The position numbers and the translations under genes were made by a program. DNA of 64,000 nucleotides, from NCBI GenBank assembly GCA_020073495.1, contig JAIQFD010000001.1, forward strand, positions 620,001-684,000. Reading direction: 5' to 3'. The number at the start of each line of letters is the position of its first letter. The stretch's first letter is position 1. Source of the DNA: Terriglobia bacterium. Lineage in GTDB: Bacteria > Acidobacteriota > Terriglobia > Terriglobales > Acidobacteriaceae. Below, piece after piece: positions 28,354-37,739 of the stretch. Below the pieces are notes generated by a model, which saw nothing but the letters and a program-made list of their open reading frames with translations, made no database searches and was not told the DNA's origin.

Positions 28354-29123
28354 CACGCGCCTCCTTCCGTGGTGTGAGCGTCTTCATCGACCTCGCGCAG
28401 GGCTTCGAGCATCATTTCGGTGGCGCTGCGCAGCACGGTGCGCGTGCCGGCGCAGGCGCCGGGCACGAATTTGTACACGCCGGTTTCCTCGCCGTTGCAG
28501 CATTTCACGATCTGGACGACGGCTTCGTCGCCGATGAGGTCTCCGGCCTCGGCATGCGAGATGTCGCCGCCGTCGAAAAAGATGATGCCATCCACTTCCC
28601 GGGTATTCACGTGCAGCGCGCCGCTTTGGCGGGAGTGGCAGAGCATCTGCACCACGCCGGGAAGGTCGAGGTGGGAGAGGCTGCCGCTCAGCGCGGTGTC
28701 GGTGGCGCCAAGCATCTGCGTGGGCTGGAAGCCCTCGGTGTGGCTCTTCAGAAACGTTCGCACGTGGGTAGCGATGTGCTCGGGGCCGAGGCGGCGGTCC
28801 ACGTAGTCGTCGCAGCCGGCGCGGAAGGCCTCCATCAGCGCCTGGTCCCCGCCGTCGCCCACGGCGATGATGGGGATGTGCGCGGTCTTGATGTCGGCGT
28901 GCAGGATGCGCGGGATCTCGTAGGCCCCCATCTCGCGCAGGTTGGTGGCGCAGAGGATGGCGGCGGGCGTGTTCCACTCCAGGGCGGTCAGCGCGTACGC
29001 CGACTGGGTGCAGTGCTCGACCTCGAATCCTTCCTGCTTCAGGGCTTCGCTGAGCCGCTTGGCAAAAAAGACGTTGCTGTCGATGAGCAGCAGCTTGGGC
29101 AGTTCGGCAGTCATGGTGCTCAT
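28353..29123 (-). CDS. REC-PATAN (DUF4388) protein with degenerate receiver
   Basis: 256 residues. The N-terminal receiver-like domain (about 10-125: LLLIDSNVFFAKRLSEAL) lacks the phospho-acceptor: the usual LxxxD-M stretch reads AILCATNLREMG. The C-terminal domain (about 140-235, LSGSLSHLDLPGVVQMLCHSRQSGALHVNTREVDGIIFFDGGDISHAEAG) is a PATAN/DUF4388 domain, found in PatA- and PixG-type response regulators that act on type IV pilus systems. It overlaps the cheW gene upstream (ATGA) and the regulator gene downstream. The role is probably protein docking rather than phosphotransfer. Confidence 0.85.
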   Translation of the reverse strand: MSTMTAELPKLLLIDSNVFFAKRLSEALKQEGFEVEHCTQSAYALTALEWNTPAAILCATNLREMGAYEIPRILHADIKTAHIPIIAVGDGGDQALMEAFRAGCDDYVDRRLGPEHIATHVRTFLKSHTEGFQPTQMLGATDTALSGSLSHLDLPGVVQMLCHSRQSGALHVNTREVDGIIFFDGGDISHAEAGDLIGDEAVVQIVKCCNGEETGVYKFVPGACAGTRTVLRSATEMMLEALREVDEDAHTTEGGA

Positions 29124-29554
29124 GCCTCCGCCTCCGCTCCGTTCAATAATTCTAAGTCAATAACCTCGACGATTTCCTCTGACACCGACAGCAGCCCGGT
29201 CACATACTGCGGCAGCTTGCCGGTCACCGGCAGCAGCTCCGCCGCGGCCAGCTCGCATTCGCCCGTCACCGGAATCGCAGTCCACTCCCGGGACGAGCCG
29301 AAGGTCCGGTTGGCGATCAGGAAGAACTTGCGCGGAGGCGTCTCGGGGCCGACCAACACAGGAGCCACGTCGCACACCGGCACGATGCGGCCACGGCGCA
29401 GCAGCACTCCGGTCAGCATGCGGGTGGTGTGGGGGAACGGTTGCAGGCGGTCCGGCTGCGCCAGCTCCGTCACGACACTCGCAGGCAGCGCAAAGCGCTT
29501 CTTCCCCAGGGGGAAAAGCACGAACGACTGCGCGCCTTCGATCTTGCGCGTCAT
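29120..29554 (-). CDS. CheW-like adaptor protein
   Basis: This 144-aa protein (MTRKIEGAQSFVLFPLGKKRFALPASVVTELAQP) is a CheW-domain adaptor that would couple receptors to the CheA of cluster 1. It overlaps both neighbours by ATGA, so translation is coupled. The family pattern includes TGVLLRRGRIVPVCDVAP and ANRTFGSSREWTAIPV. Confidence 0.85.
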   Translation of the reverse strand: MTRKIEGAQSFVLFPLGKKRFALPASVVTELAQPDRLQPFPHTTRMLTGVLLRRGRIVPVCDVAPVLVGPETPPRKFFLIANRTFGSSREWTAIPVTGECELAAAELLPVTGKLPQYVTGLLSVSEEIVEVIDLELLNGAEAEA

Positions 29555-30069
29555 CCGGCGACCGCTCCTTTCGCGGCATGCATCTTTTCCACCGCGGCCG
29601 TCAAAACCGTGCTTTCGGCCCTGGTGAGGAAAGCGTCGGCGTTCACCACCGGCACCACGCTGTCCTTCAGTACGGCCAGCCCGCGATACCATTCGCGCTC
29701 GTCCCCGGTGAAGGCGCGGGGCAGCGCATGCAGGCTGGCGATCTCGGTCATGCGGTCGATCCCGTCCACCAGGATGGCCGTGGGCGAGGCGCGCAGCACG
29801 AGCAGCCGGCTGTGGCGCGTGGGCAGCGCGTGGAAATGCGTGTTGGCGTCCACGACGAAGTACGTCCGCCCGTCTCGCTGGAGGGTGTACGTGAACTTGG
29901 AGAACTTGGGTCCTAGCTGGCCGACGCGCAGCGGCTGCAGACCGGAGGTATCGCGGATCTCGTCCACCGCCGCGGCGGAGATGGCGAAGGTGGTCCCGGC
30001 GGCGGCGAACAGGATGACCGCCTCGCCGTGGTGCACGCGCTTCCGGGTTTCCGCCCGCACGATCCTCAC
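29551..30069 (-). CDS. CheW-domain protein
   Basis: A 172-aa CheW-like protein (about 15-160: EAVILFAAAGTTFAISAAAVDEIRD, VPVVNADAFL). It starts with GTG at 30069, overlapping the cheB stop (GTGA), and overlaps the next cheW by ATGA. Two CheW-like proteins plus the one at 36722 give cluster 1 three adaptors. The sequence is more diverged than the adaptor at 36722. Confidence 0.78.
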   Translation of the reverse strand: MRIVRAETRKRVHHGEAVILFAAAGTTFAISAAAVDEIRDTSGLQPLRVGQLGPKFSKFTYTLQRDGRTYFVVDANTHFHALPTRHSRLLVLRASPTAILVDGIDRMTEIASLHALPRAFTGDEREWYRGLAVLKDSVVPVVNADAFLTRAESTVLTAAVEKMHAAKGAVAG

Positions 30070-31199
30070 AACGCACCTACCCGCGCCGCACCGAAGACGT
30101 AGAGCACGCGCTTCTCCACCGCGCCAAAGATGTTGTCGAGGGGCAGCACCTGGTCCACGCAGCCAGTCTTGATAGCTTCCGCGTTCATGCCAAAAATAAT
30201 CGAGGTACTTTCATCCTGCGCGATCACGTGCCCGCCGGCGGATTTCACCTTTTGCACGCCCTGCGACGCATCGCTGCCCATGCCGGTGAGCACCACGCCG
30301 ATGGTCATGGGGCCGGCGAAGGCGGCCGCGGTGTCGAGCGTGACATCGGCGCAAGGCCGGTACCCGGCGATGCGCGGCCCGTCGTCGAGCGTGATGCGCC
30401 CGGTAGGGGTGATCCGCAGGTGGTGCGAGCCGGGGCAGACGTACAGCGTCGAGGGCTGAAGGATCTCGCCCTGCTCGGCGTCCTTCACCCGGATCTGAGC
30501 GATCTCGCCCAATTGCTTGCCGAACTGCGAGGTAAAGGTCCCCGGCATGTGCTGCACCAGGATGACCGCCCCCGGAAAATCCCTCGGGAACATGGGGACG
30601 AACCTCATCAGGGTGGCAGGACCGCCCGTCGAGGAGGCGATGACCACGACCGGGAACTTGCCGTTCGCCCTGGAGAGCATCGAGGACGTCGCCGATGGCG
30701 CGCTGCGCGTATGTGCCGGGGACGGCTCGATGCGCGGCGCCGAGGTGGCGACCTCCTGCTGCAGCTTGCTGCGCACGGCGGTACGCACCACGCGGACCTT
30801 CGCCGCCATCTTGAGCTTGCGGGTCAATTCTGCGCGCACCGAGTTCATGTCGAGGTCCACGCCCGCCGACGGCTTGGCCACAAAATCGATGGCGCCGAGT
30901 TCCAGCGACTTCAGTGTGGTGTCCGCGCCTTCGCGCGTCTCCGAGCTGACGATCAGGATGGGCCGCGGGTTCTTCGACATGATCACTTCAGTGGCCTGGA
31001 GGCCGTCCATGTGCGGCATGTTGATGTCCATGGTGATCACGTCGGGATTCAGGGAGTCGTTCTGGGCCACGGCCTCGCGGCCATCGCGCGCCTCGCCGCA
31101 GACGTCCATCTCGGGGTCCGCGGTCAGGATGCTCTGCAGCACCTTGCGCATGAACGCCGAATCGTCCACGATCAACACCCGGATTCGTTTGCCAGACAT
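30066..31199 (-). CDS. cheB: Chemotaxis methylesterase, cluster 1
   Basis: This 377-aa CheB has a receiver (VLIVDDSAFMRKVL; phospho-Asp in VITMDINMPHMDG), a linker (about 120-185) and a methylesterase domain with the catalytic Ser in IASSTGGPATL, His in LVQHMPGTFT and Asp in LTGMGSDASQG. It removes receptor methyl groups when phosphorylated by CheA. It lies 3 bp after the cheA-REC gene and overlaps the cheW-like gene downstream (GTGA). Confidence 0.95.
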   Translation of the reverse strand: MSGKRIRVLIVDDSAFMRKVLQSILTADPEMDVCGEARDGREAVAQNDSLNPDVITMDINMPHMDGLQATEVIMSKNPRPILIVSSETREGADTTLKSLELGAIDFVAKPSAGVDLDMNSVRAELTRKLKMAAKVRVVRTAVRSKLQQEVATSAPRIEPSPAHTRSAPSATSSMLSRANGKFPVVVIASSTGGPATLMRFVPMFPRDFPGAVILVQHMPGTFTSQFGKQLGEIAQIRVKDAEQGEILQPSTLYVCPGSHHLRITPTGRITLDDGPRIAGYRPCADVTLDTAAAFAGPMTIGVVLTGMGSDASQGVQKVKSAGGHVIAQDESTSIIFGMNAEAIKTGCVDQVLPLDNIFGAVEKRVLYVFGAARVGAL

Positions 31200-31202
31200 G
31201 AC

Positions 31203-34200
31203 CTATGACACCGTTTCCGCCGCTGCGTCCTTTGGCGCCGTGGGGCTGCCGATCAACTGGGCCACCACCGCCAGGAACTGGTCTTCCTGCACCGGCTTGG
31301 TGAGGAACACCGAGGCGCCTTCCTTGAGCGCGCGCTCGCGGTGCTTGGCGCCGGCGCGCGAGGTCACCACCATCACCGGCAGGTTGCGCGTCTCCGGCTG
31401 CTGCCGCAGGTGCGCCATCAGTTCGTATCCGTTCGTGCGAGGCATCTCGAGATCGGTCACGACCAGATCGCAGCGATTCTGGGTGGCGATCTCGAGAGCC
31501 TCGAGGCCATCGGCCGCAAGCCGCACGCGGTAGCCCGCTTTCTCGAGCATTCGACCCACGAACTTGCGGACGCTGATGGAATCGTCGGCCAGCACGACCA
31601 CCTTTTCCGGCGCCACTTCGTCGATGGCTTCGGCGGGGATCTCGCCGCGAGCCACGGCGGCGGCGCCGGGCGCGAACACGCGCGCCGCGGTCGCGCTGGT
31701 CATCAAAGGCCGTTTTTCGATCGACTCGCCCGCAACCAGGCGGTTGACGTCGATGAGCAGGATGAGGCTGCCGTCGGGAGCGATGGTCGCGCCCGGGAAC
31801 AGCTTCACGTTGCGCATGTATTCGCCCAGGTTCTTGATGACGATCTCGTCCTTGCGGATCACTTCCTCGACCACCAGCCCGACCTGGCGCCCCGCGACGT
31901 TCACGATCACCATGCGGTAGTAGCCGCTGACCGGCTCGACGCACTCCAGCCCGAGCGAATGGTCGAGACGCACGACCTCGGTGACCACGTCACGGACCTT
32001 GGTGAGCAGCTTGCCGCCGACCTCCTCGATCTCCGATTCCTTGAGGCGGCGTATCTCCTCGACGAAGGCCAGCGGCAGCGCGAAGAGGCTCGCGCCGCAG
32101 CGGACGAACAGCGCCTGCGAGATGATGAGAGTAAGCGGGACTTTCAGCGTGAAGCGCGAGCCCACGCCCTTCTGGGTCTCGATCTCGATCTCGCCGTTGA
32201 GCTGCGAGAGGTTGGCGCGGACCACGTCCAGACCCACGCCGCGGCCGGCCAGTTCCGTCTTGCGCGGCGCGGTGGAGAAGCCCGGATGGAAAAGCAGTTC
32301 GAGCAGATCGCGCTCGCCCAGCGCGGCGGCGTCCTCTGCGCTGACCAGGCCGTTCTCCACGGCGGTGCTGCGCACCTTCTCGTAATCGATGCCGCGGCCG
32401 TCGTCCTCCACCTCGATGTAGATATGGTTGCCGCGGTGATAGGCGCGCACCGCGACGGTGCCGTGGTCGGGTTTGCCCGTATGGTAGCGGTCTTCGTTGC
32501 GCTCGATCCCGTGCGCCACGGCGTTCCGGACAAGGTGGATGAGCGGGTCGGAGATCTGCTGAATGATGTTGTTGTCCAGTTCGGTTTCAGCGCCGGCGAG
32601 CGTCAGCTCCACGTGCTTGCCGCTGGCTTTGGCGGCGTCGCGCACGGTGCGGGTCAGGCGCGTGTACAGGTTCCCGATGGGCACCATGCGCGCCTGCGTG
32701 ATCTCGTCCTGGAGCCGGTGCGCCAGTTTCGTGAACTCGTCGATGTCGGAATCCACCCGGCGCACGAATCCGTCCAGCTGGGTGAGGACCTCCGTGATGT
32801 CGGCCGAGATCTCCGACAGGGAGCGCGACAGGATGTTGAAATCGTCGTAGCGGTCCATTTCCAGCTCGCTGAACTCCGCCAGCGACGAGTCGAACGAGTG
32901 CGAATAGCTGGAGTAGCCCCCCGCGAAAGGATAGGAGTCCGACGCTTTCGGGGCCGGCTGGTAGTAGTTGTTGCCGGTCAGGCGGCTGAACTCATACTTC
33001 TCCTGGAACTCGGCGACCTTGTCCGACATGCGTGCCTTGGAAAAATTCAGCACGTCGGCCAGCTTCTCCAGTTCGTTCAGGCGGCCCAGCATGCGGGTGC
33101 GGTTGATAACCAGCTCGCCGACCGCGTTCATCATGCGGTCCAGGCGCTCCAGCGCAATGCGCACGGACTTGGACTGCGGCACGCCCGCCGGTTCTTTCTT
33201 CGCCGCCGCGGCTTCGACTTCCTTCGCGGGTCCGGGGGTGACTTCGGGTTGCGTGGCTTCCGCGATCTCCTCGCGAAGCGCCTGCGTCTGGGCGCGCGCA
33301 GCTTCGAGCTCCTGCGCCAGCTCCACCGCTTGCGCCGCCAGCATCTCTGCCTCGGCCGGTAGAGACGTTGTGAGCACCGTCTCCGCGGGAGACGCAGCCA
33401 GCGGCGTCTCGATGGCGCTTTCGGCTTGCGGTGCAGCTTCGGCCGCCGCAGGTGCGATCTCTTCCTTTTCTTCCGGCGCGAGGCGCGCGATGCGCGTCAG
33501 CAGCGACTTCACCGACGCCTGCATCGTCTGTTCGTCGGGCCACTGCCGGTAGAGGAACTTCTTGAGCGTGTCCACGGCCTCGAGGCAGATGTCCACGATC
33601 TGGGCCGAAGGCTTGAGTTCGCCGTCGCGCAGGCGGCCGACCAGGTCCTCGGCGCGGTGGGCCACGCGCGCGATGCGCTGCAAGCCGACCTGGGCCGCCG
33701 AGCCCTTCACCGTGTGCATGGCGCGGAACAACCGGTGGATCTCTTCCGGGTTCGGGTTGGTCTCGAGCGAGAGCAGGCAGTCGGTGACGACCTGCAAGTG
33801 CTCCTCCGCCTCGGGGACGAAGAACTCCATGATCTCGGCCGGGACGTCGCTGTCGGGTGGCAGGCCGGCTACCTGCGGCTCGGGCGCCGCCGGCGGCGCG
33901 ATCGGCCCCACGGAGACCGCGGCCTCCAGCAGCTGCTCGTGTTCCTGCTCCTCCGGCGAGGGGCCGGTGAAAGCGAACGGATATTTCTGCTTGAAGGCGG
34001 CGATGTCGTCCGCCGCCTCACCGTTGGTCGCGCTGATCATCAGCAGGTCGGATTCGAGCACGGCGACCGCTTCCGAGATGAACTCAACCAGCGGACCGGC
34101 AGCTTCCGATCCGATCGTTGCGTTCATCGCGTACTGGAAGATGTGGGCCAGCTTGCCGGCAATCTCGGAGAACAGCGGATAGCCATACATTGCCGAGGCG

Positions 34201-34355
34201 CCGCCCAGCGTGTGCGCGGATACGTAGAGCCGATCCAGGTCCTCCGCCGCCGGATACGGGTCCAGCAGCAGCCCCGAGTACTCCCGCAGGAACTGCAGGT
34301 GCTCGGAGGCTTCCTGGAGGAAGACTTCGACGAAATCCTGTCCTGGCGCGCTCAC
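31203..34355 (-). CDS. CheA hybrid kinase with two Hpt domains and C-terminal receiver
   Basis: This 1,050-aa protein has an N-terminal Hpt (H48 in SAHTLGGAS), a second Hpt (H214 in AMHTVKGSA), a Pro/Ala-rich linker (about 290-395), dimerisation helices (about 395-550), the HATPase (about 555-740; HLVRNAVAHGIE, DDGRGIDYEKV, GRGVGLDVVRANL), a CheW-like domain (about 743-885) and a receiver (about 918-1040; phospho-Asp D968 in VVTDLEMPR). The dimerisation region carries an unusual Ser/Tyr-rich insert of about 45 residues (456-500). Start is GTG at 34355 overlapping cheR (GTGA). This ChpA/PilL build is typical of type IV pilus or alternative-function chemosensory systems. Confidence 0.93.
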   Translation of the reverse strand: MSAPGQDFVEVFLQEASEHLQFLREYSGLLLDPYPAAEDLDRLYVSAHTLGGASAMYGYPLFSEIAGKLAHIFQYAMNATIGSEAAGPLVEFISEAVAVLESDLLMISATNGEAADDIAAFKQKYPFAFTGPSPEEQEHEQLLEAAVSVGPIAPPAAPEPQVAGLPPDSDVPAEIMEFFVPEAEEHLQVVTDCLLSLETNPNPEEIHRLFRAMHTVKGSAAQVGLQRIARVAHRAEDLVGRLRDGELKPSAQIVDICLEAVDTLKKFLYRQWPDEQTMQASVKSLLTRIARLAPEEKEEIAPAAAEAAPQAESAIETPLAASPAETVLTTSLPAEAEMLAAQAVELAQELEAARAQTQALREEIAEATQPEVTPGPAKEVEAAAAKKEPAGVPQSKSVRIALERLDRMMNAVGELVINRTRMLGRLNELEKLADVLNFSKARMSDKVAEFQEKYEFSRLTGNNYYQPAPKASDSYPFAGGYSSYSHSFDSSLAEFSELEMDRYDDFNILSRSLSEISADITEVLTQLDGFVRRVDSDIDEFTKLAHRLQDEITQARMVPIGNLYTRLTRTVRDAAKASGKHVELTLAGAETELDNNIIQQISDPLIHLVRNAVAHGIERNEDRYHTGKPDHGTVAVRAYHRGNHIYIEVEDDGRGIDYEKVRSTAVENGLVSAEDAAALGERDLLELLFHPGFSTAPRKTELAGRGVGLDVVRANLSQLNGEIEIETQKGVGSRFTLKVPLTLIISQALFVRCGASLFALPLAFVEEIRRLKESEIEEVGGKLLTKVRDVVTEVVRLDHSLGLECVEPVSGYYRMVIVNVAGRQVGLVVEEVIRKDEIVIKNLGEYMRNVKLFPGATIAPDGSLILLIDVNRLVAGESIEKRPLMTSATAARVFAPGAAAVARGEIPAEAIDEVAPEKVVVLADDSISVRKFVGRMLEKAGYRVRLAADGLEALEIATQNRCDLVVTDLEMPRTNGYELMAHLRQQPETRNLPVMVVTSRAGAKHRERALKEGASVFLTKPVQEDQFLAVVAQLIGSPTAPKDAAAETVS

Positions 34356-35236
34356 AGGCTCTCCTGGGCGGACGGGCTCAAGTTGGACCGCCGCGTGGTG
34401 CCGCTGCTCGGCTTCTGGTAGATGATCGAATCGCCGTACACGAAGGTCTCGAAGTTCACCGGGAGCTTGGCTACCGACTCGGCGTGGCCGAGGAACAGGT
34501 AGCCGCCGGGTTCCAGGTAGTCGTAGAAACGCTGGATGACCTGCGAGCGCCGCTCTTCGGTGAAGTAGATCAGGACGTTCATGCAGAAGATGCAGTCGAA
34601 GCGTCCCATGTACACGCCGTTGGCCAGGTTCACGGGCGCGAAAGTCACCATGTTGCGGATCTTCGGCTTGACCATGTACTGGTCGCCGACTTTCACGAAA
34701 TAGGTCTCGAGCTGGTGCAGGTCCAGGCTCGACAGCTCGCGCCTGGAGTACACGCCGCGCTCAGCGTGCTGCAGCGCCTGCTTGCTGATGTCCGTCGCCA
34801 GAATGTGGATCTTCCAGGCCTCGGCGAACTCGAGCGTCTCCGCCAGCGTCATGGCGATGGAGTACGGCTCTTCGCCGGAAGCGCATCCCGCCGACCACAC
34901 ACGCAGGCTGCGCGGGTTCTCCCAGAACTTTTTCATGTGCATCTCGGGGAGGACCTTCTTCTCCAGCGCCGCGAAGACCGCCGGGTAGCGGAAAAACGAG
35001 GTCTCCTGGGTCAGCAGCCGTTCCACCAGCGAGTCATACTCGACATTGGAGCCGCGGATCAGGCGCAGCAGGTCGGTGCCGTGCAGCATGCGCTTTTCGG
35101 CGAGGTGCTCGCGCAGGCGCGTCAGCAGGAAGCGCTCGCGCGAGGCGTCGAAGTGGATCCCCGACCGCTGCTCGATGAGCGCGCAGACCTCCGACAACTC
35201 GTGGCTGCTGACCGTGCCGTGGCGCTTTTCGACCAT
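34352..35236 (-). CDS. cheR: Chemotaxis methyltransferase, cluster 1
   Basis: A 294-aa CheR. The N-terminal helical domain is about 10-85, then the SAM-binding domain with RVWSAGCASGEEPYSIAM, ATDISKQALQHAERG, FDCIFCMNVLIYFTEE and PGGYLFLGHAES. It adds methyl groups to receptor glutamates. The start ATG at 35236 has GGGAGG 5 nt upstream. It lies 21 bp after the MCP gene of cluster 1. Confidence 0.95.
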   Translation of the reverse strand: MVEKRHGTVSSHELSEVCALIEQRSGIHFDASRERFLLTRLREHLAEKRMLHGTDLLRLIRGSNVEYDSLVERLLTQETSFFRYPAVFAALEKKVLPEMHMKKFWENPRSLRVWSAGCASGEEPYSIAMTLAETLEFAEAWKIHILATDISKQALQHAERGVYSRRELSSLDLHQLETYFVKVGDQYMVKPKIRNMVTFAPVNLANGVYMGRFDCIFCMNVLIYFTEERRSQVIQRFYDYLEPGGYLFLGHAESVAKLPVNFETFVYGDSIIYQKPSSGTTRRSNLSPSAQESL

Positions 35237-35257
35237 GGGACCTCCCGTTCGACCTGA

Positions 35258-36694
35258 TCAACGGCGGCCAGCGATGGCCGACAATTCCTTGACTTCGATC
35301 GGTCCCGCGGTGGTGCTGACGCGGAACTGCGACAGGGCTTCGTTCAACTGCTCCGACAGCTTCACCATCTCCTCGACGGTGCGCGCCGTCTGCCGTGCGC
35401 CCTGCGAGGTCTGGCGGGTGATGTTGGAGATGATCTGCATGGCGTTGGCGACACCTTCCGTGCCGCGCACCTGCTGCTTCGAGGCCAGCGAGATCTCCTG
35501 CACCAGCTCGGCAGATTGACGGACCACGCTGGAAATCGCTTCCAGTGCCTTGCCGGCCTGGTCGGCCAGGCGTGCGCCGACTTCCACTTCCTTGGTGCCC
35601 TCCTCCATGACCACCACGGCCTCGTTCGTCTCCGCCTGGATGGCCTTGATGAGAGCCGCGATGTCCTTGGTGGCGTTGCGCGAGTGCTCGGCCAGCTTGC
35701 GGACCTCGTCGGCGACCACGGCAAAGCCGCGGCCGGCCTCGCCGGCGCGCGCCGCTTCGATGGCTGCGTTCAGCGCCAGCAGGTTGGTCTGCTCGGTGAT
35801 GTCGTTGATCACGCTGATGATCTCGCTGATCTCCAGCGAGCGGTCGCCCAGCGATTTGATCTTCTTGGCGGTCGCCTGCACCGAGGCGCGGATGCGCTGC
35901 ATGCCGTCCAGGGTGTCGCGCACGGCGCGGTTGCCCTGCTCGGCGGCGTCCAGCGCGCGGCGCGCGGCTTCCGCGCTCGCCTCGGCGTTGTTCGACACCT
36001 GCTTCATCGAGACCGTCAGCTCTTCCACCGCGGACGAGGTGTTGGTGATCTCCTGGTCCTGCTGCACGGCGCCATTGAGCATCTGCTCGGAGGCCACGAG
36101 GATCTGGTTGGCGCTGCTGGATACGTCGATGGCGCCCTTGCGCACGCGCTCCAGCACCTTGGTGAAATTGTCGAGCATGTAATTGACGGAGTCCACCACG
36201 TTGCCCAGCGCGTCGTTGGTCACCTTGCCGCGAAGAGTAAGGTCACCGCGCGCGATCTGGCTGACGATGGTCAGGAAGTCGGTCACCGAGCGCTGCAGGT
36301 TTTCCTGCGCCTCCTGGTTGAAGACCGCCTTCGAGATCTTTTCCGCCGTGCGGTTCATGTTCTGGGCGATGAGACCGAAGTCGTCGCTCGACTCGATGTC
36401 CGCCGAGGCGCGGTAATCCCCCGCCGCCAGCCGCTCAGAAAACTCGGTCAGCTCCTTCACCGGCTTGGCGACCTTGCTGCCCAGCACGACAACGCTGATG
36501 CCGCCAGCAATGACCAGCACCAGCAGCCCGCCGAGCAGGCGCATGCCGGCCTGGCTGGACGCGCTCATGGCGTCCAGGATGGGCAGCCCGTGCGCCCAGG
36601 CACCGGCTCCATAGCCGAGACCCAGCATCGCGGCCATCGCGACCACGTTGACCAGGACCAGCGTCCAGATCGTCGAATTCACTCGACCTTTCAT
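35258..36694 (-). CDS. Methyl-accepting chemotaxis protein, PilJ-like
   Basis: This 478-aa receptor has two membrane helices at about 11-32 and 51-72 with only about 18 residues between them, so a large periplasmic sensor is missing. HAMP-like regions follow (about 75-180; [29 protein letters not shown] resembles the PilJ second HAMP). The signalling domain (about 185-460) contains the hairpin tip [47 protein letters not shown]. Input is likely through the membrane or another protein. It probably feeds the CheA-REC hybrid downstream. Confidence 0.92.
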   Translation of the reverse strand: MKGRVNSTIWTLVLVNVVAMAAMLGLGYGAGAWAHGLPILDAMSASSQAGMRLLGGLLVLVIAGGISVVVLGSKVAKPVKELTEFSERLAAGDYRASADIESSDDFGLIAQNMNRTAEKISKAVFNQEAQENLQRSVTDFLTIVSQIARGDLTLRGKVTNDALGNVVDSVNYMLDNFTKVLERVRKGAIDVSSSANQILVASEQMLNGAVQQDQEITNTSSAVEELTVSMKQVSNNAEASAEAARRALDAAEQGNRAVRDTLDGMQRIRASVQATAKKIKSLGDRSLEISEIISVINDITEQTNLLALNAAIEAARAGEAGRGFAVVADEVRKLAEHSRNATKDIAALIKAIQAETNEAVVVMEEGTKEVEVGARLADQAGKALEAISSVVRQSAELVQEISLASKQQVRGTEGVANAMQIISNITRQTSQGARQTARTVEEMVKLSEQLNEALSQFRVSTTAGPIEVKELSAIAGRR

Positions 36695-36721
36695 ATCGGC
36701 CTCCAGAAATCAGCTGCTAGC

Positions 36722-37240
36722 TCAAATCACAGGCACCGGGAACGTCTCGGTGACTCTCTTCAGATCCAGGTGCAGCGCCAGACGATCGTCATGGCGCAGC
36801 ATGCCGCTGCAATGCGGCACATCCTTCGGCGCTTCATCCACCAGCAACGACTCGGTCGTGCTGTAGGTACCGATGACTTCGTCGGCGGCGATCCCGATGC
36901 GCAGGTCGTCGCGGTCTCCCTCGCCTTTCAGCACGCCGACCACGACATGCTTGGGCGGCAGGTCCGGACGGCGCCCTTCGGTGAAGGCAATGTCGATGAC
37001 CGGCACGATCGAGCCGCGCAGGTTGAAGATCCCCATCAGGAATGCCGGCGAGAGCGGCACGCGGGTCACCGCCGGCCACTCCACGACCTCCTCGACGTCC
37101 AGCACGGCAAGAGAGAAGCGCTCGCGTCCCGCCCGGAAGATGCAGTACTGGAATTCAGGAAGCTGCTCTTCGACCGGGACGGCGGTCTCTGCATTTTCCG
37201 CTTGCGGCGCCTGTGGCTCGAGTTGTGGGGTTTCGGACAT
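36722..37240 (-). CDS. cheW: CheW adaptor, cluster 1
   Basis: A 172-aa CheW with an N-terminal acidic extension of about 30 residues. Core: QYCIFRAGRERFSLAVLDVEEVVEWPAVTRVPLSPAFLMGIFNLRGSIVPVIDIAFTEG, close to the classical CheW pattern. It starts 6 bp after the cheY stop and lies 27 bp before the MCP gene, in order with a transcribed operon. Confidence 0.92.
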   Translation of the reverse strand: MSETPQLEPQAPQAENAETAVPVEEQLPEFQYCIFRAGRERFSLAVLDVEEVVEWPAVTRVPLSPAFLMGIFNLRGSIVPVIDIAFTEGRRPDLPPKHVVVGVLKGEGDRDDLRIGIAADEVIGTYSTTESLLVDEAPKDVPHCSGMLRHDDRLALHLDLKRVTETFPVPVI

Positions 37241-37246
37241 CGTCGC

Positions 37247-37609
37247 TCAGCCTACGAACTTTTGGATCGCGCCCAGGAGCTGCGCCGGAGTGAACGGCTT
37301 GACCACGTAGCCGTCAGCTCCCTGCTGCTGGCCCCAGAACTTGTCGCTATCGGTGCTCTTGGACGTGACCAGCACGATGGGGATGCGGCCGTATTCGGCG
37401 CTCCCCTTCAGTTCCCGGCACGCCTGGAACCCATTGCGTTGCGGCATCACCACGTCCAGCAGGATCAGGACCGGCCGCTCCGCGTCGATGGTCTGCTCGA
37501 TCTTGGTCGAATCGTTGATGGCCACCGGCCAGTAGCCGGCCTGTTGCAGCACGGCCTGCATCACTTTCACTTCCGCCTGCGAATCGTCAACGATGAGGAT
37601 CTTTTTCAC
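37247..37609 (-). CDS. Single-domain response regulator (PilG/PilH-like CheY)
   Basis: The GTG at 37609 is preferred as start (AGAGG 8 nt upstream; a TTG at 37615 is too close to it). The 120-aa receiver has ILIVDDSQAEV, the phospho-acceptor in LILLDVVMPQRNGFQ, the Thr in VLVTSK and the Lys in GYVVKPFTP. It is the first gene of cluster 1, about 25 nt after the predicted sigma-54 start site. It resembles the stand-alone regulators of type IV pilus systems. Confidence 0.9.
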   Translation of the reverse strand: MKKILIVDDSQAEVKVMQAVLQQAGYWPVAINDSTKIEQTIDAERPVLILLDVVMPQRNGFQACRELKGSAEYGRIPIVLVTSKSTDSDKFWGQQQGADGYVVKPFTPAQLLGAIQKFVG

Positions 37610-37646
37610 GGACAAAACCTCTTACAGAGTGATCCGTGAACAGAAG

Positions 37647-37662
37647 TGCAATTGCGCGGCCA
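37647..37662 (-). promoter_or_regulatory. Sigma-54 promoter of chemosensory cluster 1
   Basis: On the minus strand the sequence is TGGCCGCGCAATTGCA: GG and GC lie exactly 10 nt apart, as in the -24/-12 consensus TGGCAC-N5-TTGCA. It continues CTTCTG, identical to the sequence after the cluster 2 promoter at 46512. The predicted start is near 37635, just before the cheY ribosome-binding site. Confidence 0.72.
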
Positions 37663-37739
37663 CCTTACGCCTCCGCGCATCCTTTGTATCAATTTTTTAA
37701 GTGCAGATAAATCAGATATTTAGCTGGGCAGGAAGCGCC

